Shown in pieces: positions 36,006 through 44,767 of a stretch of 64,000 nucleotides of DNA. The DNA comes from Ktedonobacteria bacterium brp13. Lineage in GTDB: Bacteria; Chloroflexota; Ktedonobacteria; Ktedonobacterales; Ktedonobacteraceae. Where the stretch lies: assembly GCA_015099395.1 (NCBI GenBank), contig AP024096.1:3348001-3412000 (forward strand), given 5' to 3'. The position numbers were made by a program, and so were the translations under genes. The notes beneath the pieces were generated by a model that did not search any database, was not told the DNA's origin, and saw only the letters and a list, made by a program, of their open reading frames with translations. Every line of letters begins with the position of its first letter. Position 1 is the stretch's first letter.

Positions 36006-36025
36006 GGAGATGCTCTAGCATCTCC
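36006..36025. terminator. Near-perfect 20-bp palindrome after the Nudix gene
   Basis: Arms GGAGATGCT and AGCATCTCC are fully complementary with two central bases. It lies 45 bases after the Nudix stop and 32 bases before the next ATG, and is followed by TCCTCATTTC. It may be a terminator of the upstream operon or an operator of the small downstream gene. Confidence 0.5.
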
Positions 36026-36056
36026 TCCTCATTTCACGAGAAGGATACCACTTGAT

Positions 36057-36275
36057 ATGAGTAAGAAACTCACCAGCACACTGTTGCTATTTGCTGTCTG
36101 TATCGGCTTCTTTATCTGGGGCATATCTATGCTCGTTGCGGGCCTCTCTGCAAAAGTAAAAGATGGCGAAAGCATCGTCTATGCCATTTTGATTCTCGGT
36201 TGTTCTTTTGTCGCCTTCGTCGCTATTCTCAAATTGCCACGCAGACAACAGCAAATGACACAAAAGAGGAGATAA
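36057..36275 (+). CDS. Small two-helix membrane protein
   Basis: A 72-residue protein with two hydrophobic segments (about residues 6-26 and 40-58), a short polar loop (SAKVKDGES) and a strongly basic C-terminal end (RRQQQMTQKRR). Both ends are likely in the cytoplasm. GAGAAGGA precedes the ATG at 36057 with a slightly long spacing. An in-frame ATG 21 codons upstream would place the palindrome inside the coding sequence and is less likely. No family recognised. Confidence 0.6.
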   Translation: MSKKLTSTLLLFAVCIGFFIWGISMLVAGLSAKVKDGESIVYAILILGCSFVAFVAILKLPRRQQQMTQKRR

Positions 36276-36329
36276 TGCATTCTGAAGCATTAAAGACCGT
36301 AAAAAAATAACAAGAAACGCAGGAACCAC

Positions 36330-36803
36330 ATGGACATGACAGAAAAACCACCAACGACGAAGTTGGTTATTCGCATCGCTCAACCAGAAGATATCAGCCA
36401 TATCGAACATCTGGACAGTTTTAGCGCCTCGCCAACACGTGACATTCACCGCGAAGTACACAAATACTTTGGTTCGGTCGATCCCTCTACGCACGAACAG
36501 ACGCTGATCTTTCTACTCGAAGAAGATGGGACGCCCATAGGAAAAGCCGAGTTGATGATCCCCCCACACGGCACAATCGCCGAAGTCGGCTATGTCAAAC
36601 GCGTCATCATCCATCCTGAGCAACGTGGTAAAGGCTATGCGCGTACCCTTCTCCGACACGTTATTCACTATGCACAGCAAGAGTTAGCTCTCCACGCGGT
36701 TGATCTCCATGTCTATGATCAAAATGCCTCCGCGATCAATCTCTATGAATCCCTGGGCTTTAAACTCCAGCATAAAGAGCTTTATTATCGCCTGCCCCTC
36801 TGA
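36330..36803 (+). CDS. GNAT family N-acetyltransferase
   Basis: A 157-residue acetyltransferase. The acetyl-CoA binding motif A is VIIHPEQRGKGYARTLL (about residues 90-106, with Q/RxxGxG), and motif B is DLHVYDQNASAINLYESLGF, the usual GNAT ending. The ATG at 36330 follows AGGAA. It is followed by a long hairpin at 36841-36882. The acetyl acceptor cannot be inferred. Confidence 0.9.
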   Translation: MDMTEKPPTTKLVIRIAQPEDISHIEHLDSFSASPTRDIHREVHKYFGSVDPSTHEQTLIFLLEEDGTPIGKAELMIPPHGTIAEVGYVKRVIIHPEQRGKGYARTLLRHVIHYAQQELALHAVDLHVYDQNASAINLYESLGFKLQHKELYYRLPL

Positions 36804-36840
36804 TTTTTTCGAGTTGCAGAGCAAAATATCAATTTTTTGT

Positions 36841-36882
36841 AAAGTTCGCGCAACTTCATACAGAAGTTGTGACGAACTTCTT
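36841..36882 (+). terminator. Long stem-loop after the GNAT gene
   Basis: A two-part stem: AAGTTCG (36842-36848) pairs with CGAACTT (36873-36879), and inside it AACTTC (36852-36857) pairs with GAAGTT (36863-36868). TTTCTCCCTT follows. It is a probable intrinsic terminator for the gene ending at 36803. Confidence 0.6.
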
Positions 36883-36913
36883 TCTCCCTTCGTTGTAAGA
36901 CTCAGACCGAGAG

Positions 36914-37000
36914 ATAGACGTCTATAATCACAGCCGGTGACTCATTGGATATCAAAAATATCAGCGCACCTACTCTTCTCTATCGACAGAGAGACGTCTC
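36914..37000. promoter_or_regulatory. Two AGACGTCT palindromes upstream of the glycosyltransferase gene
   Basis: The 328-bp gap 36804-37131 contains ATAGACGTCTAT (36914-36925, a perfect 12-bp palindrome) and GAGACGTCTC (36991-37000, a perfect 10-bp palindrome). They share the 8-bp core AGACGTCT, 76 bp apart, which is near seven helical turns. This layout suits a dimeric regulator binding twice. No regulator gene is next to it. Apart from these and the stem-loop at 36841-36882, the gap appears empty. Confidence 0.45.
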
Positions 37001-37131
37001 GGTACTTCGACGGGAGGTTAAGCGCGTCGCCTCATGTACTTATATAATCGATCGTGCAGCAGCCACATCTAATAATATGCGCATGTATTGATGTTTAAAG
37101 TACGTATCATACTGAGGCTAAGCGTAAGTAT

Positions 37132-38703
37132 ATGGCAGAGCAATCTGTAGCAGAACAGACTACACCTATACAGCCCAAAAAGCTGTTTTTATCCTATAAA
37201 TGGATGCATTACTTTTTCACGGATAGCTCATCAGCTGACTATGAAGTTCTTGCTCCTTTGCAACAACGTGCTGTCTGGATCGCTGTGGCCATTCTACTGC
37301 AAGCAGCCAACGAGATACCAAATATTGCGGCGATAAGTGCGCTCATCCCTTTTCTGCTCATTCTAGGCAGTTTCTTTGCACTATGGATGGGCATCAAGCC
37401 TGCTCGCGCTGCAAAGACACAACAGTCGCAACTTGATACATTTTTTGCACACTGGAGAGATAATAAGCGCACGAAGACGAAGAAGAGTACCAGGGATACT
37501 AATACTCTTGCGCGCAGCGCCGAGCAGGGACCAAAGCTCTGGCAACGTGCGATACTGGTCATTGCCTTCCTGGTTACTATCGCGGGTGGCTACCTATGTA
37601 TTTCTACCGTGATTAACTGCCTTTCAGCGCCCCAGTTCTCAAATGATGGCACATCTCTGGATACGAACGCGGCAATCCTCTTAACACAGGGACGTAACCC
37701 CTACACCGACTCAAATATCCCAGAACTGGTACGCCGTTTTACGATTGAGCCGAACTGGACAACTCCATTGCGCCAGGGACAGCTCGCAAACCGCCTCGAT
37801 TATCCGAGCATGGCAGAACTGCAATCTATCCTGAACACGTCGCTCAAATCTGGGAGTGTACCAGAGTTCGAGGCGAAGGTCAGCTATCCCGCACTCTCTT
37901 TCCTGACGCTGCTACCCTTTGCGCTTGTGCAGAATGACAACGTCTTGCCGCTCTATCTGCTCTGCTATATCCTGATCGTCTTTGTCGCCTGGAAGTCTGT
38001 ACGGCGTGAGTTGCGCCCATGGGTGCTCTTGCTCTCTATGGCGAACGTCGGTATGTGGTCCTCCACGTGGGGTGGAAACCTTGACGTACTCTATACGCTC
38101 TTCCTGGTCGTCTCATGGCTGAAGCGCGATCTGCGCTGGACCTCAGCGGTCTTCCTGGGATTGGCGATCGCAACCAAACAGATTGCCTGGTACTTTGTCC
38201 CTTTCTACGCTATCATGGCGCTGCGGCACTATGGCTGGAAAGAGGCCTGTTCTCGGCTAGCGATTATGAGCGGTGTCGCGTTAGCAATCAACCTGCCGTT
38301 TATTATGTGGAACTACCAGGCGTTCTTCGCAGGTGTCATGGCTCCGATCAGTGATCCGATGTTCCCAATGGGGGTCGGGCTGGTCAGTTTCAGTACTGCA
38401 CACTTCATCCCCTACCTGCCTGAGAAGGTCTATTCGCTGCTAGAGTACGCTGGCTTTGCGCTCTCGCTGATCGCCTACTGGCGCACCTGTAAGGAACGCC
38501 CGGAATCGGCATGGCTCTTCGCAATCATGCCTCTCTTCCTGGCGTGGCGTAGCCTCTCTTCCTACTTCTACTGTATTGCCTTCCCGGCCTTTATGATGCT
38601 GTCCGCGAAGACGCAACCGGCCAGACAGCACGCCTTCTCCTATATGAATGTGAAGGCACGTGAACAGGCCAACAGAAGAATTCCGACCTCTGTGAGCATC
38701 TGA
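37132..38703 (+). CDS. Membrane glycosyltransferase-like protein (GT-C fold, GT87/mannosyltransferase type)
   Basis: A 523-residue integral membrane protein with about 10-11 hydrophobic helices. After two N-terminal helices and a basic cytoplasmic loop rich in Lys and Thr (about residues 105-130), an extracytoplasmic loop carries NDGTSLDTNAAILLTQGRNPYTDSN, and a later GNLDVLYTLFLVVSWLKRD...ATKQIAWYFVPF segment resembles polyprenol-dependent GT-C sugar transferases. These use lipid-linked sugars to modify glycans or proteins on the outer face. The ribosome site is modest (GAGG, long spacing). A strong terminator follows. Donor and acceptor are unknown. Confidence 0.75.
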   Translation: MAEQSVAEQTTPIQPKKLFLSYKWMHYFFTDSSSADYEVLAPLQQRAVWIAVAILLQAANEIPNIAAISALIPFLLILGSFFALWMGIKPARAAKTQQSQLDTFFAHWRDNKRTKTKKSTRDTNTLARSAEQGPKLWQRAILVIAFLVTIAGGYLCISTVINCLSAPQFSNDGTSLDTNAAILLTQGRNPYTDSNIPELVRRFTIEPNWTTPLRQGQLANRLDYPSMAELQSILNTSLKSGSVPEFEAKVSYPALSFLTLLPFALVQNDNVLPLYLLCYILIVFVAWKSVRRELRPWVLLLSMANVGMWSSTWGGNLDVLYTLFLVVSWLKRDLRWTSAVFLGLAIATKQIAWYFVPFYAIMALRHYGWKEACSRLAIMSGVALAINLPFIMWNYQAFFAGVMAPISDPMFPMGVGLVSFSTAHFIPYLPEKVYSLLEYAGFALSLIAYWRTCKERPESAWLFAIMPLFLAWRSLSSYFYCIAFPAFMMLSAKTQPARQHAFSYMNVKAREQANRRIPTSVSI

Positions 38704-38768
38704 TTTTCTACTCCGCGAGTAGTGGGGGCAGGCTAGCGAACCTGCCCGAGCGAGAAAAAAGATGAGAG

Positions 38769-38809
38769 CAGACAGCAGAGTTACCATATAGCTCTGTTGT
38801 CTGTTTTTT
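38769..38809 (+). terminator. Intrinsic terminator after the glycosyltransferase gene
   Basis: Twelve-base arms (CAGACAGCAGAG at 38769-38780, CTCTGTTGTCTG at 38792-38803, one G-U) followed directly by TTTTTT at 38804-38809. A second hairpin, GGGCAGG/CCTGCCC, lies just upstream at 38726-38747. This is the clearest terminator in the window. Confidence 0.85.
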
Positions 38810-38835
38810 CATTTCTCGACTCTACTCATAGTTCG

Positions 38836-38844
38836 TGGTACAAT
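38836..38844 (+). promoter_or_regulatory. Extended -10 promoter (TGGTACAAT) for the TPR gene pair
   Basis: TGGTACAAT lies 39 bases before the ATG at 38883 and 27 bases after the terminator, so it is well placed to start the TPR transcript. No good -35 is seen, as is usual for extended -10 promoters. Confidence 0.6.
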
Positions 38845-38882
38845 CGACTGGTTAGCGTTGTAGTGAGGAGATCAGAGCGAGA

Positions 38883-41087
38883 ATGTCAACGAAAAAAGAG
38901 ACATCAACACAACTGTCACCCGAAGAGAATACACAGGTAGCCGACCTGTTAGCTGGCTATCCACAACTGGCACAACAACTGCTTGAGACACCCGATCAAG
39001 AGCACGTGGAGATTGTGCTGGCAGCCATCTTTCAGACTCCGCTACCCGTTCAGATAGCGTTCATAAAAGCGTTGGGGCGAGAGAATAGAAACGCGGCCGC
39101 CGATATTGTGAGCGCACTCCATATATTCAGTCCCGAAAAAGAGGTACGGAAAGAGGCACGTCGCGCGATAATCCGTCTGGAATCGTCGAAGACATATCCC
39201 AAATGGAAAGCGCCAGCAATACCAGGTGCACTCGCCCAACTCCCGACCCCTAATGCGCCACGTTTCTGGAAAGGCTATGCCTCAGCAACACGCGAAGAAG
39301 GAGAGATTATCCTGATCCTCTGTTGGGAGCAGGGACTCGATTATAAAGAAGTGCATATGCTCTCCTTTGTGCTTGATTTCTGGGAGACTGGCATCAAAGA
39401 TTTCTATACACAGAGCGGTACCAGGCGACGGATAGAGGAACACATCGGCGAACTGCGTGGTCAGGGCAGCGTCTTGCAACTCTCCTCTTGCACCCTCGCA
39501 GAAGGCAAGCGTCTCCTTCAGGAAGCACTCGGCGTCAATGAATGGCGCAAGGCTCCCCTGAACACTGATTTCCGTCTGCAGTTACCGAATGTCAAACGTC
39601 TGGTGCTCGATGTCAATGAAGCAGGGTTCGATAGTGGTCAGACCTTTATCGCGCCTGATATGGAAGCGCAAGAGCTGGTCGTCAATTTCATCGGCGGCTG
39701 GTCCTTCGGCGATTATGCACTGGCCTACGATCTACTTAGCATCGACAATCCATTACGTCAGACACAGAGCCGTGATGAATGGATCGACCAGCACCGGGCC
39801 TGGTACGATGAGGCACAGCCAACGCGTATGAAACTGGGCTTTGTGCACGAACAGGAAGCGGACATGCAACCAGACGCAATGGCGAACGAGCGTCTAACAG
39901 AGGTCGGCTGGTCTCTTGAACTGAGTGACACACAGTTAGGCGGGACCATCGACGAGATGCCGATGGGGACAGCCGTCAATAAAGAGTCGGGTCGCCACTG
40001 GTTCTGGACAAATTACGCGCTTGTGAAAGAGGACGGTGCCTGGCGCATTCAAGAGATCGTAGATGAAGGTGCCGCGCTGCAGGGTCTGCCTGTTGAAGCG
40101 CTGCAAGAGCGTATCAAGAACTATGAGAGTGCGATTGATAGTCGATTGGAACGCCGTGAAGAAGATCCCGAATCGTTCCAGGAAGAGGTTGCCTGGCGTC
40201 TGACACAGCTGCTCCATTTCGACGATGCCCTGCTCGCACAGATAGCTGATCCTGACTATCAGACGTATCAGGAAGCATACGAACATGCACTGCTCACAGG
40301 AGATCCCGAGCGCATGGTCATCTATCTGGAGCGTATGAATCAACGCTTCCCGGAGCACAAGGCGGATACGTTACGCCGCCTCGGCTCAACGCTGGCAGAG
40401 ATGGCCTATCATAGCGAGGGTGAAGAGATAAAAGAGCGCCGTCAGCATCTGCTAGCACGTGCCGAGGAGATATTACGCGAGGTGGTCACCATTGAAGACA
40501 ACGCAATGAACCGAGCACTTGTAGCCGAGCTCTTAATGAGTAGCGATCGCGATGACGAGGCACGCGACGAGTTCCAGAAAGCGGCAGCGCTGCTCCCCAG
40601 GGAGAGCGCCAACGTCAACCTGCACGCATCGATCGAAGCAGGCCTGGGTAATGTCGCAATGCGCGCCAAACGCTACAAGGAAGCAATTCCACATTATGAG
40701 AAGGTCGCAGAGCTCGATCCAACCTATGCTGGCGTCTGGTTCAGTCTAGGCTTCGCCAATCGCTTGATCGACAACAAAGCAGACGCAGAGACCTACTATA
40801 TACAGGGTCTTGCCATGGAGCCCATCGACCCACGCATCTATAGCGAACTGACAGCGATCTATGTGCAGCGCAAAGAATACAGCCGTGCACAGAGCCTGCT
40901 AGAAGATGGTCTCAAACGAAGCCCTGAAACGGCCTACCTGCACATGCTGATCGCCTCAGTCTATGCGGAGTCCGGTGACAAACGGCAAGCAAAACGACAC
41001 ATCGAGGAAGCCGAGCGGCTCGATCCCGAGTCCGATATCATCTCAGTCGTACATAAGCAGATCGAGGGTAAACAGCAACAGGTATAA
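38883..41087 (+). CDS. TPR-repeat protein with HEAT-like N-terminus and unnamed middle domain (paralog A)
   Basis: A 734-residue soluble protein. Residues about 15-100 are a helical HEAT-like module (AAADIVSALHIFSPEKEVRKEARRAIIRLE). Residues about 135-235 hold a block with LILCWEQGLDYKEVHML and GIKDFY that resembles the second half of the HEAT protein at 8536-10191. Then comes an NTF2/SnoaL-like region (VVNFIGGWSFGDYALAYDLLS ... GRHWFWTNYALVKEDGAWRIQEI), then at least six TPR units (for example YKEAIPHYEKVAELDPTYAGVWFSLGF). TPRs bind partner proteins. The ATG follows GAGGAGATC. The gene downstream is its paralog. No catalytic motif is seen, so a scaffold role is likely. Confidence 0.8.
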   Translation: MSTKKETSTQLSPEENTQVADLLAGYPQLAQQLLETPDQEHVEIVLAAIFQTPLPVQIAFIKALGRENRNAAADIVSALHIFSPEKEVRKEARRAIIRLESSKTYPKWKAPAIPGALAQLPTPNAPRFWKGYASATREEGEIILILCWEQGLDYKEVHMLSFVLDFWETGIKDFYTQSGTRRRIEEHIGELRGQGSVLQLSSCTLAEGKRLLQEALGVNEWRKAPLNTDFRLQLPNVKRLVLDVNEAGFDSGQTFIAPDMEAQELVVNFIGGWSFGDYALAYDLLSIDNPLRQTQSRDEWIDQHRAWYDEAQPTRMKLGFVHEQEADMQPDAMANERLTEVGWSLELSDTQLGGTIDEMPMGTAVNKESGRHWFWTNYALVKEDGAWRIQEIVDEGAALQGLPVEALQERIKNYESAIDSRLERREEDPESFQEEVAWRLTQLLHFDDALLAQIADPDYQTYQEAYEHALLTGDPERMVIYLERMNQRFPEHKADTLRRLGSTLAEMAYHSEGEEIKERRQHLLARAEEILREVVTIEDNAMNRALVAELLMSSDRDDEARDEFQKAAALLPRESANVNLHASIEAGLGNVAMRAKRYKEAIPHYEKVAELDPTYAGVWFSLGFANRLIDNKADAETYYIQGLAMEPIDPRIYSELTAIYVQRKEYSRAQSLLEDGLKRSPETAYLHMLIASVYAESGDKRQAKRHIEEAERLDPESDIISVVHKQIEGKQQQV

Positions 41088-41182
41088 TAGAAAAGGCAAC
41101 AACCCAAAAGTAGAACAATTGCTGAGATCCGGTCTTATAATAGCGATGCATTTATAGCATCAATGAAGGGGAAACAACGGCT

Positions 41183-43369
41183 ATGGCAGAACAGCAACAT
41201 CCCAACAATGGGCAGTCAGCCAGACTTAGCGCGGCTGCTCAGCAATACGTTGAGCACTATACAGAGTATGCACAGCAACTGAACGCCAGTCACTCGATCG
41301 CAGAGGTCGTAAACACCATTGAGCCAGTGCAAAGCCTGAACGAGACCGAGCAGGTTGCAGTGATTAAAGAACTCGGCAAGAAGAATGATCTGGCAGCCGC
41401 CGATCTTATTCAAGCCATCTTCAGTCTGAGCGACAAAAAAAGCATACGGAAAGAGGCTCGGAGCCGTATCGTACAACTAGAGAACAACGACATCTACTCA
41501 GAATGGGAAGCCCCGGCAGAGAATAATATCACAGCCTTCCCTTCCTCGTTCAACTCGTTCCTGAATGAGAAAGAAGGCGAGCCCATCAGCATTGGTGAGC
41601 TCTACAGCAACGGAATGGATAAGGTGATAGATAGCCAGCTCCCAGATATCAGCAGCGAGATCAGCAATATGTTCGCCAGCCTCTTTGAGCAGAGTGAGTC
41701 TGGTTATGTACAGGTCGTTGATGCCTTTGTTGATGCCTGGTCAGAGGGCGATTACGAAGCTGCCTACCAGTTCCTTGCCAGTGATAGTCCACTAATAGAG
41801 GGCCTCTCAAAAGAAGAATGGGTTGCGCGCCGCGAGCAATGGGCAAAGGTTGCACAGCCACACGACCTTGAGATCAAAATGATCGAGGCGCTCAAAGACG
41901 AAAATGGTCAGGAGATCTCAGTCATCGATGTCGGTTGGTCGTTATGTATTACAGAGCTACCCGAGGAGTCCCTCCCCGAGCTCCCTCTCAGCACTATCGA
42001 ATTCAAAGACACTGGACGACGCTGGTTCTGGACACGCTATACGGTCGTGCACGCGGATGAGGCAGATGAGTGGCTCATTTCAACAATGAGCGACGAGGCA
42101 GCCAACGCCTTCCGGCAGCCACGCGCAGAACTAGAGCAGCGTCTGGCTGTAGTCGATGCTGAACTTCAAAGTCTCATCGAAAGCATGGAAGCAAAAGCCG
42201 CAGAAGAGGACGAAGATGAGGAGGAGGACGAGGAGTTCATAGGCCCCGTGAGCCGCGACCAAATTGAGATAGTCAGGGCCGATGTGGTTGATGCTGATGT
42301 GGTTGACGAGGAGGAGGACGAAGATGAGGAGGACGAGGGCGAAGAAGCAGATGTACAGGATATCATGGACGCCTTCACCGAGATGATCGGTGACCTGCCA
42401 ACCATGACCCGTCTCGTTACACACTATCTCCATCTCAGTGATGCGCTGATCGCCCAGAACCCGCAGGAGAGTCAAGACCTCTACGGACGTGCTTTCAGTA
42501 TGACTGGCGCGATCAGCGATCTGGAGCGCGGTGCCGTCTATGCGCAGCAGGCAGCTGAGCATACAACCGAGCTACGAGGTGTCATTCTCCGCAACCTGGC
42601 CTACACCTATATGCTGCTGGCAGAGCAGGCCGACGAAGATGACGAGCATGAGCAGTCGCATGTATACCTGGATAAGGTTGAGCCTATCGCCCGTGAGGCC
42701 CTGGCCGCTGAAGACGATCCGAAGACACGTATCCTGCTCGGTACTATCCTCCTGCATTCAGAAGACGAGGAAGTGGAAGAGCAACGCTTAAAAGAAGCAG
42801 AGGCCTGCTTCCGCGTCGCAGAGAAGGGTCCCAACACGAAAGAAGACCTGATCGAGATCGAGAATGGACTCGCACAGATCGCCGAACAGCGTGATATGCA
42901 CGAGGCTGCGCTGCACCATTACCAGAACCTATCACAGCTGGAACCCGATAATGGACGCACCTGGCAACGCATCGGCTACTACCAGGCTGAGCTCAAGCAC
43001 TTCAAAGCAGCGGAAGAGGCCCTGAAGCAGGCTCTCATCCTGGATCCAGACGACGAAGAGTCGTATGGCACGCTCGCCTACGTCTATACTGAGATCAATC
43101 AGTTGTCGAAAGCACGTGAAATCGTACGCATAGGCGTCGAAAAGAATCCTGACAGCGCCTACCTGAACGCCTCGCTCGCAATGCTCTACCTGGGCAGCGG
43201 CGATATTCGTAGCGCCCAGAAGTATCAGCAACGTGCGGAGGAACTGGACGGCGACGATCCGATCGTACAGGATGTACGCCAGCAGTTAAATCTAGTTAAG
43301 AAACAGACCGCCGGTCAAGGAAAAAATAAATCGAGTAAAGCAAAGCAGGGCAAGCATAAGAAACGATGA
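41183..43369 (+). CDS. TPR-repeat protein (paralog B, with acidic insert)
   Basis: A 728-residue paralog of the preceding gene. It keeps the N-terminal helical module (AADLIQAIFSLSDKKSIRKEARSRIVQLE), the NTF2-like domain (VVDAFVDAWSEGDYEAAYQFLASDSPL ... GRRWFWTRYTVV) and the C-terminal TPRs. It lacks the middle domain of paralog A and instead has a short unrelated segment. Two strongly acidic stretches, rich in Glu and Asp (about residues 335-355 and 373-395), are inserted before the TPRs. The C-terminus is Lys-rich. AAGGGG precedes the ATG. Its stop overlaps the start of the rlmD-type gene by 4 bp (ATGA). Confidence 0.8.
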   Translation: MAEQQHPNNGQSARLSAAAQQYVEHYTEYAQQLNASHSIAEVVNTIEPVQSLNETEQVAVIKELGKKNDLAAADLIQAIFSLSDKKSIRKEARSRIVQLENNDIYSEWEAPAENNITAFPSSFNSFLNEKEGEPISIGELYSNGMDKVIDSQLPDISSEISNMFASLFEQSESGYVQVVDAFVDAWSEGDYEAAYQFLASDSPLIEGLSKEEWVARREQWAKVAQPHDLEIKMIEALKDENGQEISVIDVGWSLCITELPEESLPELPLSTIEFKDTGRRWFWTRYTVVHADEADEWLISTMSDEAANAFRQPRAELEQRLAVVDAELQSLIESMEAKAAEEDEDEEEDEEFIGPVSRDQIEIVRADVVDADVVDEEEDEDEEDEGEEADVQDIMDAFTEMIGDLPTMTRLVTHYLHLSDALIAQNPQESQDLYGRAFSMTGAISDLERGAVYAQQAAEHTTELRGVILRNLAYTYMLLAEQADEDDEHEQSHVYLDKVEPIAREALAAEDDPKTRILLGTILLHSEDEEVEEQRLKEAEACFRVAEKGPNTKEDLIEIENGLAQIAEQRDMHEAALHHYQNLSQLEPDNGRTWQRIGYYQAELKHFKAAEEALKQALILDPDDEESYGTLAYVYTEINQLSKAREIVRIGVEKNPDSAYLNASLAMLYLGSGDIRSAQKYQQRAEELDGDDPIVQDVRQQLNLVKKQTAGQGKNKSSKAKQGKHKKR

Positions 43370-44685
43370 CACAACAGAGACAACACAGACAAGAAGAGCT
43401 CGCCATTACCTACCATAGCGTAGTACTCGGCGCGCTCGGTCGCGATGGACACGCCAGAGCGGAGATCAGTCAGCAGAACGCAGCCGGGGAGTTGGAGACA
43501 CACGTCATCCAGGTCCCCGCTGGCCTGCCCGGTGAGCGAGTCACTATCGCGGTCGAAGAGGCACCCAAACCGCGTCCTGGACGCAAACGTCGCCATTGGA
43601 AACAGCGACCACCACGTGTCTGGATTACCGAGCAACATACGACTGCACCAGAGCGGATCACGGCTCCATGCCCGGTCTTCGGCACCTGCGGAGGCTGTCA
43701 ACTCCAGCATATGCAGTATAGTGCGCAGGTCGCGTGGAAACGCGAGATCGTACGCCAGTTGCTCCACGAAGTAGGTGGCTTTGAAGATCCACCACTGCTC
43801 GCTACCGTCGCCTGCGACGATCCCTGGCACTACCGCAATCATATGCGCTTCTCAGTCAACCGCGAAGGTCGACCAGGTCTGACCGCACGCAACTCACACT
43901 GGGTGCTGCCACTGGATGAATGTCCTATCGCAGACGAGAAGATCAATCGGGCCCTGAACCTCGTGAAGCAGCAGGTCAACCCGCAGCCACAGGTGCTTAT
44001 TCGTTGCGCCACCAGCAACAATCAGATGTTGATCCAGCCGACACAGAGCGAAGAGATGACCGCACAGTTCGCCGCAGCCGGACTGGAGATACGTAGCGAG
44101 ACCATGGAGGAGACACTCGGTGGGCATGCGTTCCGTATCCGACCTAGCTCGTTCTTCCAGACCAATATCGCACAGGCCGAGAAGATGGCAAACATGGTCT
44201 ACAATGGCATACTCGCTGGCAAGACGCCTGAAGAGGCGAAGGAGCTCACAGTCGTTGACTCGTATTGTGGCGTCGGTACCTTCGCGACCCTGCTTGCTCC
44301 TCACGTCAGGAAGGTCATCGCCATAGAAGAATCAACGAGCGCAGTGAAAGATGCGCAGTGGAATATGCGCGACGTCGAACATGTCGAGATTCTGAAAGGC
44401 AAGGTAGAAGACGTCCTGCCAGGAGTCGCACAGCAGATCGATAGCTTCGTCATCGATCCGCCACGCGCCGGCTGTCAGCAGAGTGTCCTCGATACCTTAA
44501 TTCAGCATCCAGTCAAGCGTATCGTCTACGTCTCCTGCGATCCAGCAACCCTCGCACGGGACCTCAACATCCTCTGCAACCTCAACCCGACCTATCAACT
44601 ACGCTCGGTTCAGCCACTGGATATGTTCCCGCAGACCGCACATATCGAAACAGTTGTCTGCCTTGATAGGAATTCCGGCCTGTAA
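43366..44685 (+). CDS. 23S rRNA (uracil-C5)-methyltransferase, RlmD/RumA family
   Basis: A 439-residue SAM-dependent enzyme that makes 5-methyluridine in rRNA. The N-terminal TRAM-like domain is followed by the iron-sulfur motif C102-x5-C108-x2-C111 (CPVFGTCGGC) with the fourth Cys in DECPIAD. The C-terminal Rossmann methyltransferase has VVDSYCGVGTFA, the FVIDPPRAGC motif and the catalytic Cys in YVSCDPATLARDL. Several paralogs of this family exist in some bacteria, so I give no fixed symbol. It starts within the stop of TPR paralog B (ATGA overlap), so it is translationally coupled to it. Confidence 0.92.
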   Translation: MTQQRQHRQEELAITYHSVVLGALGRDGHARAEISQQNAAGELETHVIQVPAGLPGERVTIAVEEAPKPRPGRKRRHWKQRPPRVWITEQHTTAPERITAPCPVFGTCGGCQLQHMQYSAQVAWKREIVRQLLHEVGGFEDPPLLATVACDDPWHYRNHMRFSVNREGRPGLTARNSHWVLPLDECPIADEKINRALNLVKQQVNPQPQVLIRCATSNNQMLIQPTQSEEMTAQFAAAGLEIRSETMEETLGGHAFRIRPSSFFQTNIAQAEKMANMVYNGILAGKTPEEAKELTVVDSYCGVGTFATLLAPHVRKVIAIEESTSAVKDAQWNMRDVEHVEILKGKVEDVLPGVAQQIDSFVIDPPRAGCQQSVLDTLIQHPVKRIVYVSCDPATLARDLNILCNLNPTYQLRSVQPLDMFPQTAHIETVVCLDRNSGL

Positions 44686-44767
44686 GCTGGGATTCCTCCA
44701 TGTGAAGACTAAAAATGGCATTAAAATGAAGGGATAAGGATACTATAGGTATCCGCGAAACGTTGGT

